From contig CAMBFO010000001.1 of assembly GCA_945865675.1 (NCBI GenBank), positions 1 to 64,000 of the forward strand: a stretch of 64,000 nucleotides of DNA, written 5' to 3'. The notes under the pieces are model-generated. The model ran no database searches. It was not told the origin of the DNA and saw only the letters and a list, made by a program, of their open reading frames with translations. The first letter of the stretch is position 1; every line of letters begins with the position of its first letter. This DNA comes from Comamonas sp. lk (GTDB taxonomy: Bacteria; Pseudomonadota; Gammaproteobacteria; Burkholderiales; Burkholderiaceae_C). This document shows, one piece after another, positions 27,536 through 37,238 of the stretch. Both the position numbers and the translations under genes were made by a program.

Positions 27536-27913
27536 TCAACGAAGGTGGTTTGGAACGATGCCAAAGAACGTGTAGAGCGGGTTACGCTTCCAGTGCCGCC
27601 AAGCCATTTGCTTGGAGCGCTTTTCCCTGCCACCGGCATCTAACCAGGCCCCGAGCCCCGCCAGAGCCTTTTCCTTGCCTCCTGAGGCCATACGGTGCCT
27701 AGTAGCCTGGGAGATGGCATTGCGGCCTTCTAGCGTCTTTGGGCCGGTGCTCAAACCACCATGGTTGCGGCAACGGCCATTGGGGAGCGCCTTGGCCCGA
27801 CAAGGCTCACCTGTGCTGCGGGCATGGGCACCGCACCTTGGCGCGTCTGGATTGGCCCCATTCAGCAACCAGGGCAAGTGCAAATTGTCTTGACGATGGT
27901 CAGTTTGGCTCAT
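27536..27913 (-). CDS. HGGxSTG domain-containing protein
   Basis: CGAHARSTGEPCRAKALPNGRCRNHGGLSTGPKTLEGRNAIS. Confidence 0.75.
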   Translation of the reverse strand: MSQTDHRQDNLHLPWLLNGANPDAPRCGAHARSTGEPCRAKALPNGRCRNHGGLSTGPKTLEGRNAISQATRHRMASGGKEKALAGLGAWLDAGGREKRSKQMAWRHWKRNPLYTFFGIVPNHLR

Positions 27914-28073
27914 GAAATTGGGCTAATAAAGCCTCAATGTTACCGAAATACCCCCAACATTTTTCACGTTACCCCCAAAAATACCCCCACCTTTCACGAG
28001 ATAAAGCTAAACTTAATTTGACGTTCAAAGACGCTAATCAAGAATTTCCCCAATGAAAGCAAGGCTAGAAAAG

Positions 28074-28105
28074 AAAAAACCAGCCATCGCAAAGCGATGC
28101 TGGCT
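28074..28105 (-). terminator. Rho-independent terminator after tRNA-Thr
   Basis: Minus strand GCCAGCATCGC-TTT-GCGATGGCTGG-TTTTTTC. Confidence 0.7.
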
Positions 28106-28128
28106 TTCAAAATGGTGCCGATTATCGG
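28094..28128. repeat. Right att direct repeat, overlaps intact tRNA-Thr
   Basis: Identical to 21364-21398. Confidence 0.9.
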
Positions 28129-28188
28129 ATTCGAACTGATGACCTACCGCTTACAAGGCGGTTGCTCTACCAACTGAGCTAAATCGGC
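28113..28188 (-). tRNA. tRNA-Thr (anticodon TGT), CCA encoded
   Basis: GCCGATTTAGCTCAGTTGGTAGAGCAACCGCCTTGTAAGCGGTAGGTCATCAGTTCGAATCCGATAATCGGCACCA folds as cloverleaf. Confidence 0.96.
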
Positions 28189-28266
28189 ATTGGGTGAATT
28201 CTAACGTAGGGACCGCAAGAAACATTGCACTTGAAGGTCTCGCACCAAGCCTTGCGCAAGCCCAGC

Positions 28267-28776
28267 TTATTTGATGCGCGTCAGCGCCGGGCGCGGACTG
28301 CCGCCCGGGGGCTTGGGGTCTTGGCGCGCGTTCTCGCCCGACGGAGCCCGCTTGGATTTGGTGGCGCTAGGTTTTGCAGGTACACCACTCAAGATAGGCC
28401 CTGCTGCCACAGGCTGCGCGGGCGAGGACGCTTCGGGCTTGGCGGCTACGACCTCGATGGGGAAGGTCATGCCCTGCCCGTTTTCACGCGCATAGATGGC
28501 CGACACGCGCCCCATGGGCACGCTGATCTCACGCGCCACGCCGCCAAAGCGTGCTTTGAAATCAATATAGTCATTGCTCAGCGTCAGGCTGCTAGTCGCG
28601 CCCATGCTGATGTTGAGCACAATTTCACCATCGCGCACAAACTCCGTTGGAACGCGCACACTGGCATCTACGGCCACCACGATAAACGGGGTAAGTTGGT
28701 TATCCACACACCAGTCGTACATGGCGCGCACCATGTACGGCCTCGTGGAACTGACAACGGGACTTTGCGACATCAC
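28267..28776 (-). CDS. sspB: ClpXP protease specificity-enhancing factor SspB
   Basis: STRPYMVRAMYDWCVDNQLTPFIVV...LNISMGATSSLTLSNDYIDFKARFGGVAREISVPMGRVSAIYARENGQGM. Confidence 0.92.
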   Translation of the reverse strand: MMSQSPVVSSTRPYMVRAMYDWCVDNQLTPFIVVAVDASVRVPTEFVRDGEIVLNISMGATSSLTLSNDYIDFKARFGGVAREISVPMGRVSAIYARENGQGMTFPIEVVAAKPEASSPAQPVAAGPILSGVPAKPSATKSKRAPSGENARQDPKPPGGSPRPALTRIK

Positions 28777-28804
28777 TGGCGCTCTATGGCTAGGTCAGAG
28801 GGCC

Positions 28805-29416
28805 TTATTTACGCATGACCTTTTCGGAGGGCGTCAACGCTTCAATATAGGCGGGGCGCGAAAAAATGCGCTCGGCATATTTGAGCAAGGGCGCCGCGTT
28901 TTTGCTCAGATCGATGCCGTAGTACTCCAAGCGCCATAACAGCGGCGCGATCGCAACGTCGAGCATCGAGAAGTTCTCGCCCATCATGAATTTGTTTTTC
29001 AGGAATACCGGCGCTAATTGGGTCAAGCGGTCGCGAATGTGGGCGCGGGCTTTGTCCAAGGCCTTGTCATTGTTCTTGCTGCCACGCGACTCCAAGGTCG
29101 TCACATGCACAAACAATTCTTTCTCGAAATTGAGCAGGAACAAACGCACACGGGCGCGGTCCACCGGGTCACCGGGCATCAGTTGGGGGTGCGGGAAGCG
29201 CTCATCGATGTACTCATTAATGATGTTCGATTCGTACAAAATCAGGTCGCGCTCAACCAAAATCGGAACCTGCCCGTAGGGGTTCATGACGTTGATATCT
29301 TCGGGCTTGTTGTACAAGTCCACGTCGCGGATTTCAAAGTCCATGCCTTTTTCAAAAAGCACAAAACGGCAGCGGTGAGAAAAAGGGCAGGTTGTTCCTG
29401 AATACAGCACCATCAT
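28805..29416 (-). CDS. sspA: Stringent starvation protein A (GST-like)
   Basis: MMVLYSGTTCPFSHRCRFVLFEKGMDFEIRDVDLYNKPEDINVMNPYGQVPILVERD. Confidence 0.9.
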   Translation of the reverse strand: MMVLYSGTTCPFSHRCRFVLFEKGMDFEIRDVDLYNKPEDINVMNPYGQVPILVERDLILYESNIINEYIDERFPHPQLMPGDPVDRARVRLFLLNFEKELFVHVTTLESRGSKNNDKALDKARAHIRDRLTQLAPVFLKNKFMMGENFSMLDVAIAPLLWRLEYYGIDLSKNAAPLLKYAERIFSRPAYIEALTPSEKVMRK

Positions 29417-29521
29417 GGCGGGGGACTCCTAAAAATTAAAAAGAGTGGGTGCGCTTTGCAGACCCACTCTGACACTTGGCACCGGTCTGACTAGCAAACC
29501 GGCGCACATTGCACCTTTGAA

Positions 29522-30316
29522 TTACTTCACGTCTTTCCAGAAGGCAGCATTGAGGCGCCAGGTGAATACGGTCATCACGGTCAGGAAGATCAAGACCCAG
29601 ACGCCTACCTGCACGCGCTTGCTTTGCGACGGCTCGGACATCCACTGCAGATAGCCCACCAGGTCGCCCACCATGTGGTCGTATTCCAGCGGGGTCATCT
29701 TGCCGGGGCTCACTTGCTCCCAACCCTTAAAGATTTCCGTCTCATGGCCGTGGACGACTTCTTTGCCATAGACCGGCACGCGCTTGCCCTGCAATTCCCA
29801 CAACACATGGGGCATGCCCACGTTAGGAAATGCCAGGTTGTTCCAGCCCGTCGCCTTGGTGTCGTCCGGGTAGTAGCTGCGTAAATAGGTATAGAGGTAA
29901 TCAGCACCGCTACCCTGGCCCGAAGAGCGCGAGCGCGCTATCACCGTCAGGTCCGGTGGATTGCCGCCAAACCATTCTTTAGCCTGGCGCGGGTCCATAG
30001 AGACCTTCATGGTCTCACCCACTTTATCGGTCGTGAACAAGAGGTTGTCTTTAATCTGTTGCTCGGTCAGGCCAATGTCCGTCAAGCGGTTAAAGCGCAT
30101 AAAAGCCGCTGCATGGCAGTTGAGACAGTAGTTGACAAACACTTTGGCGCCGTTTTGCAAGGAGCCCATGTCGTTCAGGTTGTTGGGCGCTTTGTCCCAC
30201 GTGATGCCGCCGGTGCCAGCCTGTGCGCCCGAAACCAGGGCGAACACAGTCAAAAAGCTGAGTACAAATTTTTTCATTTTCAATATCTCCCGCTTAGTGC
30301 GCAGCAAAAACAACAC
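29522..30316 (-). CDS. petC: Cytochrome c1 of the bc1 complex
   Basis: GAKVFVNYCLNCHAAAFMRFNRL; C-terminal TM anchor. Confidence 0.92.
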   Translation of the reverse strand: MLFLLRTKREILKMKKFVLSFLTVFALVSGAQAGTGGITWDKAPNNLNDMGSLQNGAKVFVNYCLNCHAAAFMRFNRLTDIGLTEQQIKDNLLFTTDKVGETMKVSMDPRQAKEWFGGNPPDLTVIARSRSSGQGSGADYLYTYLRSYYPDDTKATGWNNLAFPNVGMPHVLWELQGKRVPVYGKEVVHGHETEIFKGWEQVSPGKMTPLEYDHMVGDLVGYLQWMSEPSQSKRVQVGVWVLIFLTVMTVFTWRLNAAFWKDVK

Positions 30317-31706
30317 GGCTTGGCACCGGTTTGGATTGGCCGATTTGGCTCCACCAGGGCATTAGCAGGAAAAATCCGAAATAGAACAGGGTTCCCACTT
30401 GCGACACCCGCTCGCCAATTTGCGAAGGTGGTTGCACGCCCAGGTAAGCAAGAATGACGAAGTTGATGACAAAAACACCGTACATGTACTTATGCCAATC
30501 GGGGCGGTAGCGGATGGACTTGACGTCGCAATTGTCCAGCCAGGGCAAGAAAAACAAAATCACCACCGCGCCACCCATAACCACCACACCCCAGAACTTG
30601 GCGTCGGTGTTGAGCATCATGACGGTGACAGCCGCCGCCGCACCGAGCGCGACCACTTTGAACAAAGCGGCGAATTTGCCACGGGTTACGGCCAGTAGCG
30701 CAGCAAGCCAGATACAGCCGATCAGCACATAGACCATTTCAGCAGTGATGGCGCGCAGCATCGAGTAATAAGGCGTGAAGTACCAGACCGGCGCAATATG
30801 CAAAGGGGTTTTGAGCGGGTCGGCCGGTATGAAATTGTTGTACTCCAAGAAGTAGCCGCCAAATTCAGGCGCAAAAAAGATGATGGCAGTGAACACCATC
30901 AGAAACATGCTGACTGCAAAAATGTCGTGCACTGTGTAGTAGGGGTGAAAAGGGATACCGTCTAAAGGTTTGCCTTTGGCGTCCTTGGGGGCGTTGGGGC
31001 CCTTGATTTCAACGCCATCGGGGTTGTTGGAACCCACGTCGTGCAGAGCGAGCAAATGCGCCACCACCAATCCCAGCAAAACCAAAGGCACGGCGATCAC
31101 GTGGAAAGCGAAGAAACGGTTGAGCGTGGCGTCGCCCACCACGTAGTCACCACGGATCAGCAGCGCCAGGTCGGGACCAACGAAAGGCACGGCGGCGAAC
31201 AAGTTCACGATCACTTGCGCACCCCAGTAGCTCATCTGGCCCCAGGGCAGCAGGTAGCCCATAAAGGCTTCGGCCATCAGGCACAAAAAGATGGCGCAAC
31301 CAAACAACCAGACCAGTTCGCGCGGCTTGCGGTAGCTGCCGTAGATCAGGCCGCGAAACATATGCAGGTACACCACGACAAAGAAGGCCGAGGCGCCGGT
31401 GGAGTGCATATAGCGTATCAGCCAACCCCAGGGCACATCACGCATGATGTATTCGACGGAGCCGAAGGCCAGAGCGGCATCAGGCTTGTAATGCATGACC
31501 AGGAAGATACCGGTCACGATCTGGATCACCAGCACCAGTATCGACAAGCCGCCAAAAATATAAAAAAAGTTGAAGTTTTTGGGCGCGTAGTATTCAGACA
31601 GATGAACGCGATAGGCGTCAAAGGCCGAAGGAAAACGGTTTTCTAGCCAGTTGCCCAGCTTGGCGCCGGCAGGCGCATTGGGGGAGATTTCTTTGAATTC
31701 AGCCAT
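30294..31706 (-). CDS. petB: Cytochrome b of the bc1 complex
   Basis: HSTGASAFFVVVYLHMFRGLIYGSYRKPRELVW, GYLLPWGQMSYWGAQVI. Confidence 0.95.
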   Translation of the reverse strand: MAEFKEISPNAPAGAKLGNWLENRFPSAFDAYRVHLSEYYAPKNFNFFYIFGGLSILVLVIQIVTGIFLVMHYKPDAALAFGSVEYIMRDVPWGWLIRYMHSTGASAFFVVVYLHMFRGLIYGSYRKPRELVWLFGCAIFLCLMAEAFMGYLLPWGQMSYWGAQVIVNLFAAVPFVGPDLALLIRGDYVVGDATLNRFFAFHVIAVPLVLLGLVVAHLLALHDVGSNNPDGVEIKGPNAPKDAKGKPLDGIPFHPYYTVHDIFAVSMFLMVFTAIIFFAPEFGGYFLEYNNFIPADPLKTPLHIAPVWYFTPYYSMLRAITAEMVYVLIGCIWLAALLAVTRGKFAALFKVVALGAAAAVTVMMLNTDAKFWGVVVMGGAVVILFFLPWLDNCDVKSIRYRPDWHKYMYGVFVINFVILAYLGVQPPSQIGERVSQVGTLFYFGFFLLMPWWSQIGQSKPVPSRVVFAAH

Positions 31707-31728
31707 GGTGTGCTCCGAAGGCGTAGGG

Positions 31729-32358
31729 TCAAGCTTGTTTGTCTTCGCCGATCAGCAACTTGCTGTCGGAGATGTACATATGCGGCGGCACCTCAAGATT
31801 GTCCGGCGCAGGCTTGTTTTTAAAGACGCGGCCGGCCATGTCAAAGGTCGAGCCGTGGCAAGGGCACAAAAAGCCGCCATTCCAGTCATCGGGTAGCGAC
31901 GGTTGTGCGCCAATTTGAAACTTGTCCGAAGGCGAACAGCCCAGGTGGCTGCAAATACCGACCACTACCAGAAACTCTGGTTTGATGGAGCGCGCCGGGT
32001 TGCGGGCGTATTTGGGAGTGAGTTCGTTAGGATTGCGCTGCGATTGAGGATCGGCCAATGCACCATCGAGCGATTCCAGTGACGCCAACTGTTCTGGCGT
32101 GCGTCGCACGATCCACACCGGCTTGCCACGCCATTCAACCGTCAGCTTTTCACCGGGCTTGACCGCCGAAATATCGACTTCAACCGCTGCGCCGGCGGCT
32201 TTGGCACGCTCGGAAGGTTGGAAAGAACTGACAAAGGGCACTACGGCAGTCAAAGCACCGGCTGCGCCTACGCAGGAAGAGGCGATGAGCCAGGTCCGTT
32301 TGCTCGAGTCGTGGGATGGGGTACTGGCGAGGGTGTCGCTCATGAGAATCCTCAGCAA
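31729..32358 (-). CDS. petA: Ubiquinol-cytochrome c reductase Rieske subunit
   Basis: CSHLGCSP and CPCHGSTFD cluster motifs. Confidence 0.95.
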   Translation of the reverse strand: MLRILMSDTLASTPSHDSSKRTWLIASSCVGAAGALTAVVPFVSSFQPSERAKAAGAAVEVDISAVKPGEKLTVEWRGKPVWIVRRTPEQLASLESLDGALADPQSQRNPNELTPKYARNPARSIKPEFLVVVGICSHLGCSPSDKFQIGAQPSLPDDWNGGFLCPCHGSTFDMAGRVFKNKPAPDNLEVPPHMYISDSKLLIGEDKQA

Positions 32359-32456
32359 AAATCACAAAAAGGTAACCGCTCATTGTAGCTGAGCATCAGT
32401 TGCCCGATTTGCCCCGCTCGAGCGCAGCAAACCCGTCGGCGCGGTCGCAAAAGCCC

Positions 32457-33527
32457 TCAGCCCTGGGCTGCGCTGGCCCACTGGCGCGCCATCCGCACCG
32501 CGGCCAGCAGGCTGGAGGCATCGGCCTGTCCCTGGCCGGCAATGTCAAAAGCCGTGCCGTGGTCCGGGCTGGTGCGCACAAAGGGCAGACCCAGCGTCAG
32601 GTTCACGCCCTGCTCCACCCCCATATATTTCACCGGAATCAATCCCTGATCGTGGTACATGGCAATCACGACGTCAAAGCGTACCTGCGCGCCGGTGGCA
32701 CGCGCTTGCATAAAAACCGTGTCCGGCGGCCAGGGGCCACTGGCGTCGCAGCCTTCCTCCCGCGCAGCGGCAATTGCCGGGCCGATGATGCTGCGCTCCT
32801 CATCGCCGAATAAACCGCCCTCGCCCGCATGGGGGTTGAGCCCGGCCACGGCGATGCGCGGCGCCCGGCCCAACACCGGACGCAAGGCGGCGTCGGTAAT
32901 GCGAATAGTCTCCAGCACCGCCAATTGCGTCACGGCCTCGATAGCCTGGCGCAAGGACAGGTGGATACTGACCAGTACCGTACGCAAGTCCTCGTTGGCC
33001 AGCATCATGCGCACCGGCAGACGCGCCACCGGCAGACCCGCGTGCCGGGCGGCCAGCGCCTGCAAGATTTCGGTATGGCCGGGAAAATTATCAAACGGCG
33101 GCCCCGCAGCCGACAGACTTTGCTTATTCAGCGGCGCGGTCACCACGGCGGCGATTGCGCCATCGAGCGCCTGCTGCGCGGCCCATCGCACACAGCGGCC
33201 GGCAAACTCACCAGCCACCGCACTGACCTGGCCGTAGGGTACCGGCTGCATGGGCGCGCCCACTTGCAAAACGGCAATACAGCGAGGCGGCAGATGCAGG
33301 GCCTCTTGCGGATCGCTGATTTGCACTACCGGCCAGGCCAGCCCTTGGGCCCCCTGGGCCACCAGGGCGCTGGCGCGGCGCATGGCCTGGACGTCACCAG
33401 CTACAAAACTAGCGCGCATCTGCGCGGGCTGCGCGGCATAGGCTTTGGCAATAATTTCCGGGCCAATGCCTGCCGCATCGCCCATGGTAATGGCCAAGGG
33501 TTTGGCCGGAAAAATCGATTGCGCCAT
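32457..33527 (-). CDS. pdxA: 4-hydroxythreonine-4-phosphate dehydrogenase
   Basis: LAITMGDAAGIGPEIIAKA; GLNPHAGEGGLFGDEE; MYHDQGLIPVKYMGVEQGVNLTLGLPFVRTSPDHGTAFDIAG. Confidence 0.93.
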   Translation of the reverse strand: MAQSIFPAKPLAITMGDAAGIGPEIIAKAYAAQPAQMRASFVAGDVQAMRRASALVAQGAQGLAWPVVQISDPQEALHLPPRCIAVLQVGAPMQPVPYGQVSAVAGEFAGRCVRWAAQQALDGAIAAVVTAPLNKQSLSAAGPPFDNFPGHTEILQALAARHAGLPVARLPVRMMLANEDLRTVLVSIHLSLRQAIEAVTQLAVLETIRITDAALRPVLGRAPRIAVAGLNPHAGEGGLFGDEERSIIGPAIAAAREEGCDASGPWPPDTVFMQARATGAQVRFDVVIAMYHDQGLIPVKYMGVEQGVNLTLGLPFVRTSPDHGTAFDIAGQGQADASSLLAAVRMARQWASAAQG

Positions 33528-33538
33528 GCTGCGAGCCT

Positions 33539-34294
33539 TCAGGCCGGGTTGTCCACGTCGATGAAAGCGTGCGCAATGCCTACTTGCTGCGCCACCTGCC
33601 CCGCCACGGCAGGCGCGCCATAGCGCTCGCTGGCGTGGTGGCCACAGGCTATAAAAGTCACGCCGCACTCGCGGGCATAGTGCGCCTGGGGCTCGGATAT
33701 TTCGCCCGTGATAAACGCCTCGGCCCCGGCCGCAATCGCCGCCTCGAAATAGCCTTGGGCTCCGCCGGTACACCAGGCGATGCGTTGCACAGGCCCAGCC
33801 TTGCCCGCCACCATCACCACCGGGCGGCCCAGCACGGACTGCACATGGTCGGCCAACGCCTGCGAATGGGCCAAAGCACCGGCCTGGGGTACACCCAGCC
33901 AGCCCAAGTCCTGCTCGCCAAAACGCGATTGGGCTTGCAAACCCAAACGCTGACCCAACTGCGCGTTATTGCCCCATTGCGGATGGGCGTCCAGGGGCAG
34001 GTGGTAGGCAAACAAGTGGATGTCATGGGCCAGCAACAAGGCCAAGCGCTGGCGCAGCCAGCCGGTCACCCGCCCGTCGTGGCCGCGCCAAAACAGACCA
34101 TGGTGGACAAAAATCGCATCTGCATCCTGTGCGATGGCGGCCTCGATCAGCGCCAGGCTGGCGGTGACGCCGGAGACCAGTTTGCGCACCGGGCGGCGCC
34201 CCTCTACCTGCAAGCCGTTTGGCCCGTAGTCTTTGAAACGCTGGGGCTCCAACAGGGCGTCAAAAGCGGCAAGCAGTGTAAGGTGGTCGGTCAT
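33539..34294 (-). CDS. Nif3-like dinuclear metal centre hexameric protein
   Basis: YGPNGLQVEG, DADAIFVHHGLFWRG, HLPLDAHPQWGNNAQL. Confidence 0.88.
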   Translation of the reverse strand: MTDHLTLLAAFDALLEPQRFKDYGPNGLQVEGRRPVRKLVSGVTASLALIEAAIAQDADAIFVHHGLFWRGHDGRVTGWLRQRLALLLAHDIHLFAYHLPLDAHPQWGNNAQLGQRLGLQAQSRFGEQDLGWLGVPQAGALAHSQALADHVQSVLGRPVVMVAGKAGPVQRIAWCTGGAQGYFEAAIAAGAEAFITGEISEPQAHYARECGVTFIACGHHASERYGAPAVAGQVAQQVGIAHAFIDVDNPA

Positions 34295-34486
34295 GGGCTG
34301 GCGCATAGGGTAGGTAGTTGTGCCGTAGGGGCGCTAGGGGCGGATTATCTGCGCCACGGACTCACACCGGAGGCGCATGAGCCAGCCAAGGCTGGCACAC
34401 AGCGACGTGACGAAGGCTCATGCATTGCCAAGCCTACAATTTGCCGCTTGTGCGCCGCCTTCCGGCGCAAGCCTTTGGGTAAGTTC

Positions 34487-35626
34487 ATGAAGCGTTACTG
34501 GTTACTTTTTGCCCAAAGCATCACCGTGCTGCTGGCAGCATATTTTGTGGTGCTGACCCTTAAGCCTGCCTGGCTGGCGCCGCAGGGCGCAGGCGTCATG
34601 GGCTTGGTGCAGGCACCGACCCTGGTCAAGGGCGAAGTACCGTTGGGCAGCTTTCGCACGGCCGCGCACAACGCAGCGCAGGCGGTGGTCAGCATCAGCG
34701 TCAGCAAAGGACAAACTGGCGATAAAAATACGCTGCCCCCCTGGGAACGCTTTTTCAACGACCCCGACGCCGACCCCGATGAGCCGTCCTCGGGCATAGG
34801 CAGCGGCGTGATCGTCAGTAGCACAGGCTACCTGTTGACCAATAACCATGTGGTGGAAGGGGCGCAGCAGATTGAAGTCGTGCTCAACGACCGGCGCCGC
34901 ACCCGCGCCAAAGTTATAGGCACCGATCCCGATAGCGATTTGGCGGTGCTCAAAATCGAGCTGGACAAACTACCGGTCATGGTCTTGGGAGACTCGGAAA
35001 ACGCCCAGGTGGGTGACCTGGTGCTGGCCATTGGAAACCCCTTCGGTGTGGGCCAAACGGTCACCAGCGGCATCATCAGTGCGCTGGGGCGTAACCAGCG
35101 CATCAACACATTTGAAAATTTCATCCAAACCGACGCCGCTATCAACCCCGGCAATTCGGGTGGCGCTTTGGTCGATAGCCAAGGGCGTTTGCTGGGCATA
35201 AATACCGCCATCTACTCGCGCTCGGGCGGCAGCTTGGGCATTGGCTTTGCCATTCCGATTTCCACCGCCAAGCAGGTGTTGGAAAGCATTGTGCGAGACG
35301 GTCAGGTCACGCGCGGCTGGATCGGCATCGAGCCCAATGAGCTGGCACCTGAAGTCGCCGAAGCCTTTGGCATCGTGGCCGAGCGTGGCGTCGCCGTCAC
35401 GGGGGTGCTGCAAGGCGGCCCGGCGGGTAAAGCGGGCATGGCGCCGGGCGATGTGGTGTTGTCGATTGGCGGAACACCGGTAGAGGATGTAGCACATTTG
35501 CTATCGGCCGTGGCAGTGCTCAAACCCGGTGTACCCGCCACGGTTGAGATTCAACGCAAGAAAACCGTGCTGGCCCTGAGCATCACCCCTGGTGTTCGAC
35601 CCAGACCGGGCAAGCTGCCGCGTTAA
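34487..35626 (+). CDS. DegQ/AlgW-like S1C serine protease with PDZ
   Basis: SGVIVSSTGYLLTNNHVVEGA, DSDLAVLKIE, TDAAINPGNSGGALVDSQG; C-terminal PDZ. Confidence 0.92.
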   Translation: MKRYWLLFAQSITVLLAAYFVVLTLKPAWLAPQGAGVMGLVQAPTLVKGEVPLGSFRTAAHNAAQAVVSISVSKGQTGDKNTLPPWERFFNDPDADPDEPSSGIGSGVIVSSTGYLLTNNHVVEGAQQIEVVLNDRRRTRAKVIGTDPDSDLAVLKIELDKLPVMVLGDSENAQVGDLVLAIGNPFGVGQTVTSGIISALGRNQRINTFENFIQTDAAINPGNSGGALVDSQGRLLGINTAIYSRSGGSLGIGFAIPISTAKQVLESIVRDGQVTRGWIGIEPNELAPEVAEAFGIVAERGVAVTGVLQGGPAGKAGMAPGDVVLSIGGTPVEDVAHLLSAVAVLKPGVPATVEIQRKKTVLALSITPGVRPRPGKLPR

Positions 35627-36432
35627 CTGCCGGTGTTGGATGCGCCTTCGGGCGCTGGCGGCTCTTCGGGTGCCTGGGTATGGCGGATGAAGATTTGGGC
35701 CGCAATAATGCCCAACTCGTAGAGCAGGCACATGGGGACCAGCAAGGCGATCATGGAGACCGGATCGGGCGGCGTCACCAGGCCAGCCACCGCGGCCGCT
35801 GCAACAATGAAATAGCTGCGGAAATTACGCAGCTGCACGACCGTGACCACGCCCATACGCGCCAGAATCACCACCACAATCGGCACCTCGAAGGCCACGC
35901 CAAAGGCGATGAACATGGTCACCACAAAGTCCAGGTAGGCCTCGATATCCGGGCTCACGGCGACCGACATAGGCGCCATTTTTTGAATCGCCGGAAAGGC
36001 CTGGCCGAACACAAAAAAGTAGCAAAACGCAGCGCCGGTGTAAAAGAGCAAGGTGCTGGCGGCCACCAGCGGCATGACCAGCTTTTTTTCATGCTTGTAC
36101 AAACCCGGCGCCACAAAGGCCCACATCTGGTAAAAGATCCAGGGCAGCGCCAACGCGATCGAGGCCAGCACGGTCACTTTAATGGGCACCAAAAATGGCG
36201 ACACCACACCCACCGCAATCATCTTGGAGCCTTCGGGCAAGGCCTTGACTAAGGGCATGGCCAAGTAGTCGTACAACTTGGACGGGCCGGGGAAAAAGGC
36301 CAGCACGGCAAATATCGCGGCGATGCCATAGACCGCGCGCAGCAAGCGATCGCGCAGCTCGAACAAATGCTGCACGAAAGGCTGCTCGGTGCCGGCCAGC
36401 TCGTCGTCAGGAGGCTTGTTATCGCTCATCAA
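35623..36432 (-). CDS. tatC: Twin-arginine translocase TatC
   Basis: QHLFELRDRLLRAVYGIA; PWIFYQMWAFVAPGLYKHEKK. Confidence 0.95.
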   Translation of the reverse strand: MMSDNKPPDDELAGTEQPFVQHLFELRDRLLRAVYGIAAIFAVLAFFPGPSKLYDYLAMPLVKALPEGSKMIAVGVVSPFLVPIKVTVLASIALALPWIFYQMWAFVAPGLYKHEKKLVMPLVAASTLLFYTGAAFCYFFVFGQAFPAIQKMAPMSVAVSPDIEAYLDFVVTMFIAFGVAFEVPIVVVILARMGVVTVVQLRNFRSYFIVAAAAVAGLVTPPDPVSMIALLVPMCLLYELGIIAAQIFIRHTQAPEEPPAPEGASNTGS

Positions 36433-36884
36433 AGGGCTTTAGGTGGCCGAAAGCGGGCCACACGCGCAGCACCGGAAAGCGCCCGTGTGCGCACACCGTT
36501 GCGCGCCTTGTACCAATTGGGGGTGGCGCCGATCTTGGCACGCCAGCGTTTTTTCACCGGACGGTAAAAGGAGTAATAAGGTACGGGTTCGCTATCGGCG
36601 TCCAGGGCAGTGGCCTGGGCAATGGTATTTTCGATAGCGGCAGTACTTTGGTCTAGGGAGCTTTGCACGGCCTGGGCTGCGTCTTGCAAGCTGGCCTGCG
36701 CCTTGCGCAACTCGTCCAGGTCCATGGAGCGGTTGACCTCCTCTTTGACATCGGCCACGTAGCGCCGCGCGCGACCCAGCATAGTTCCAAAGGTACGCGC
36801 CAGGCCGGGAAGTTTTTCCGGGCCAATGACGATCAAGGCAATGCCGCCGATGATGGCGATCTTGGTGACGCCAATATCAAACAC
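36429..36884 (-). CDS. tatB: Twin-arginine translocase TatB
   Basis: MFDIGVTKIAIIGGIALIVIGPEKLPGLARTFG. Confidence 0.93.
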   Translation of the reverse strand: MFDIGVTKIAIIGGIALIVIGPEKLPGLARTFGTMLGRARRYVADVKEEVNRSMDLDELRKAQASLQDAAQAVQSSLDQSTAAIENTIAQATALDADSEPVPYYSFYRPVKKRWRAKIGATPNWYKARNGVRTRALSGAARVARFRPPKAL

Positions 36885-36928
36885 TTAAATAAATCTCACA
36901 CACAGGCGGCAGACCCACAGACCGGGGC

Positions 36929-37174
36929 TTAGTGCTTGGCCTTGGCTTCGACGTCGATCGCGTCTTTGTTGGCGGAGGGCGGGTTAGCAGCGACTTGCTG
37001 CGCTGGGGCAGCGGGCGCAGCTTCAGCCGGCTTGTCGCCGCTGTTACCCATGCCGTCTTTAAAACCTTTGACTGCGCCACCCAGGTCCGAGCCTATGTTG
37101 CGCAGTTTTTTGGTACCGAAGATCACCACAATGATGACCAGAAAAATGATCAAGTGCGTTGTTGACAAACCCAT
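36929..37174 (-). CDS. tatA: Twin-arginine translocase TatA
   Basis: [35 protein letters not shown]. Confidence 0.93.
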   Translation of the reverse strand: MGLSTTHLIIFLVIIVVIFGTKKLRNIGSDLGGAVKGFKDGMGNSGDKPAEAAPAAPAQQVAANPPSANKDAIDVEAKAKH

Positions 37175-37238
37175 ACGGTTCTCCTAAGTGAGGGGGAATT
37201 CTAGTCGCGCAGGATATGCCCGCGCCGTTTGCGTGTTT

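Larger units (their letters stand above)
21364..28128. mobile_element. Integrative element in the 3' end of tRNA-Thr, approximate limits
   Basis: Exact 35-bp direct repeats at both ends, 16 bp of each being tRNA 3' end; integrase at the left end; AlpA-like and RepA-like genes inside. Confidence 0.85.

Noticed and set aside
33528-33773. N-terminal extension of the pdxA ORF
   Set aside because: Overlaps the Nif3-like gene out of frame; PdxA homology starts at MAQSIFPAKPLAITMGDAAG.
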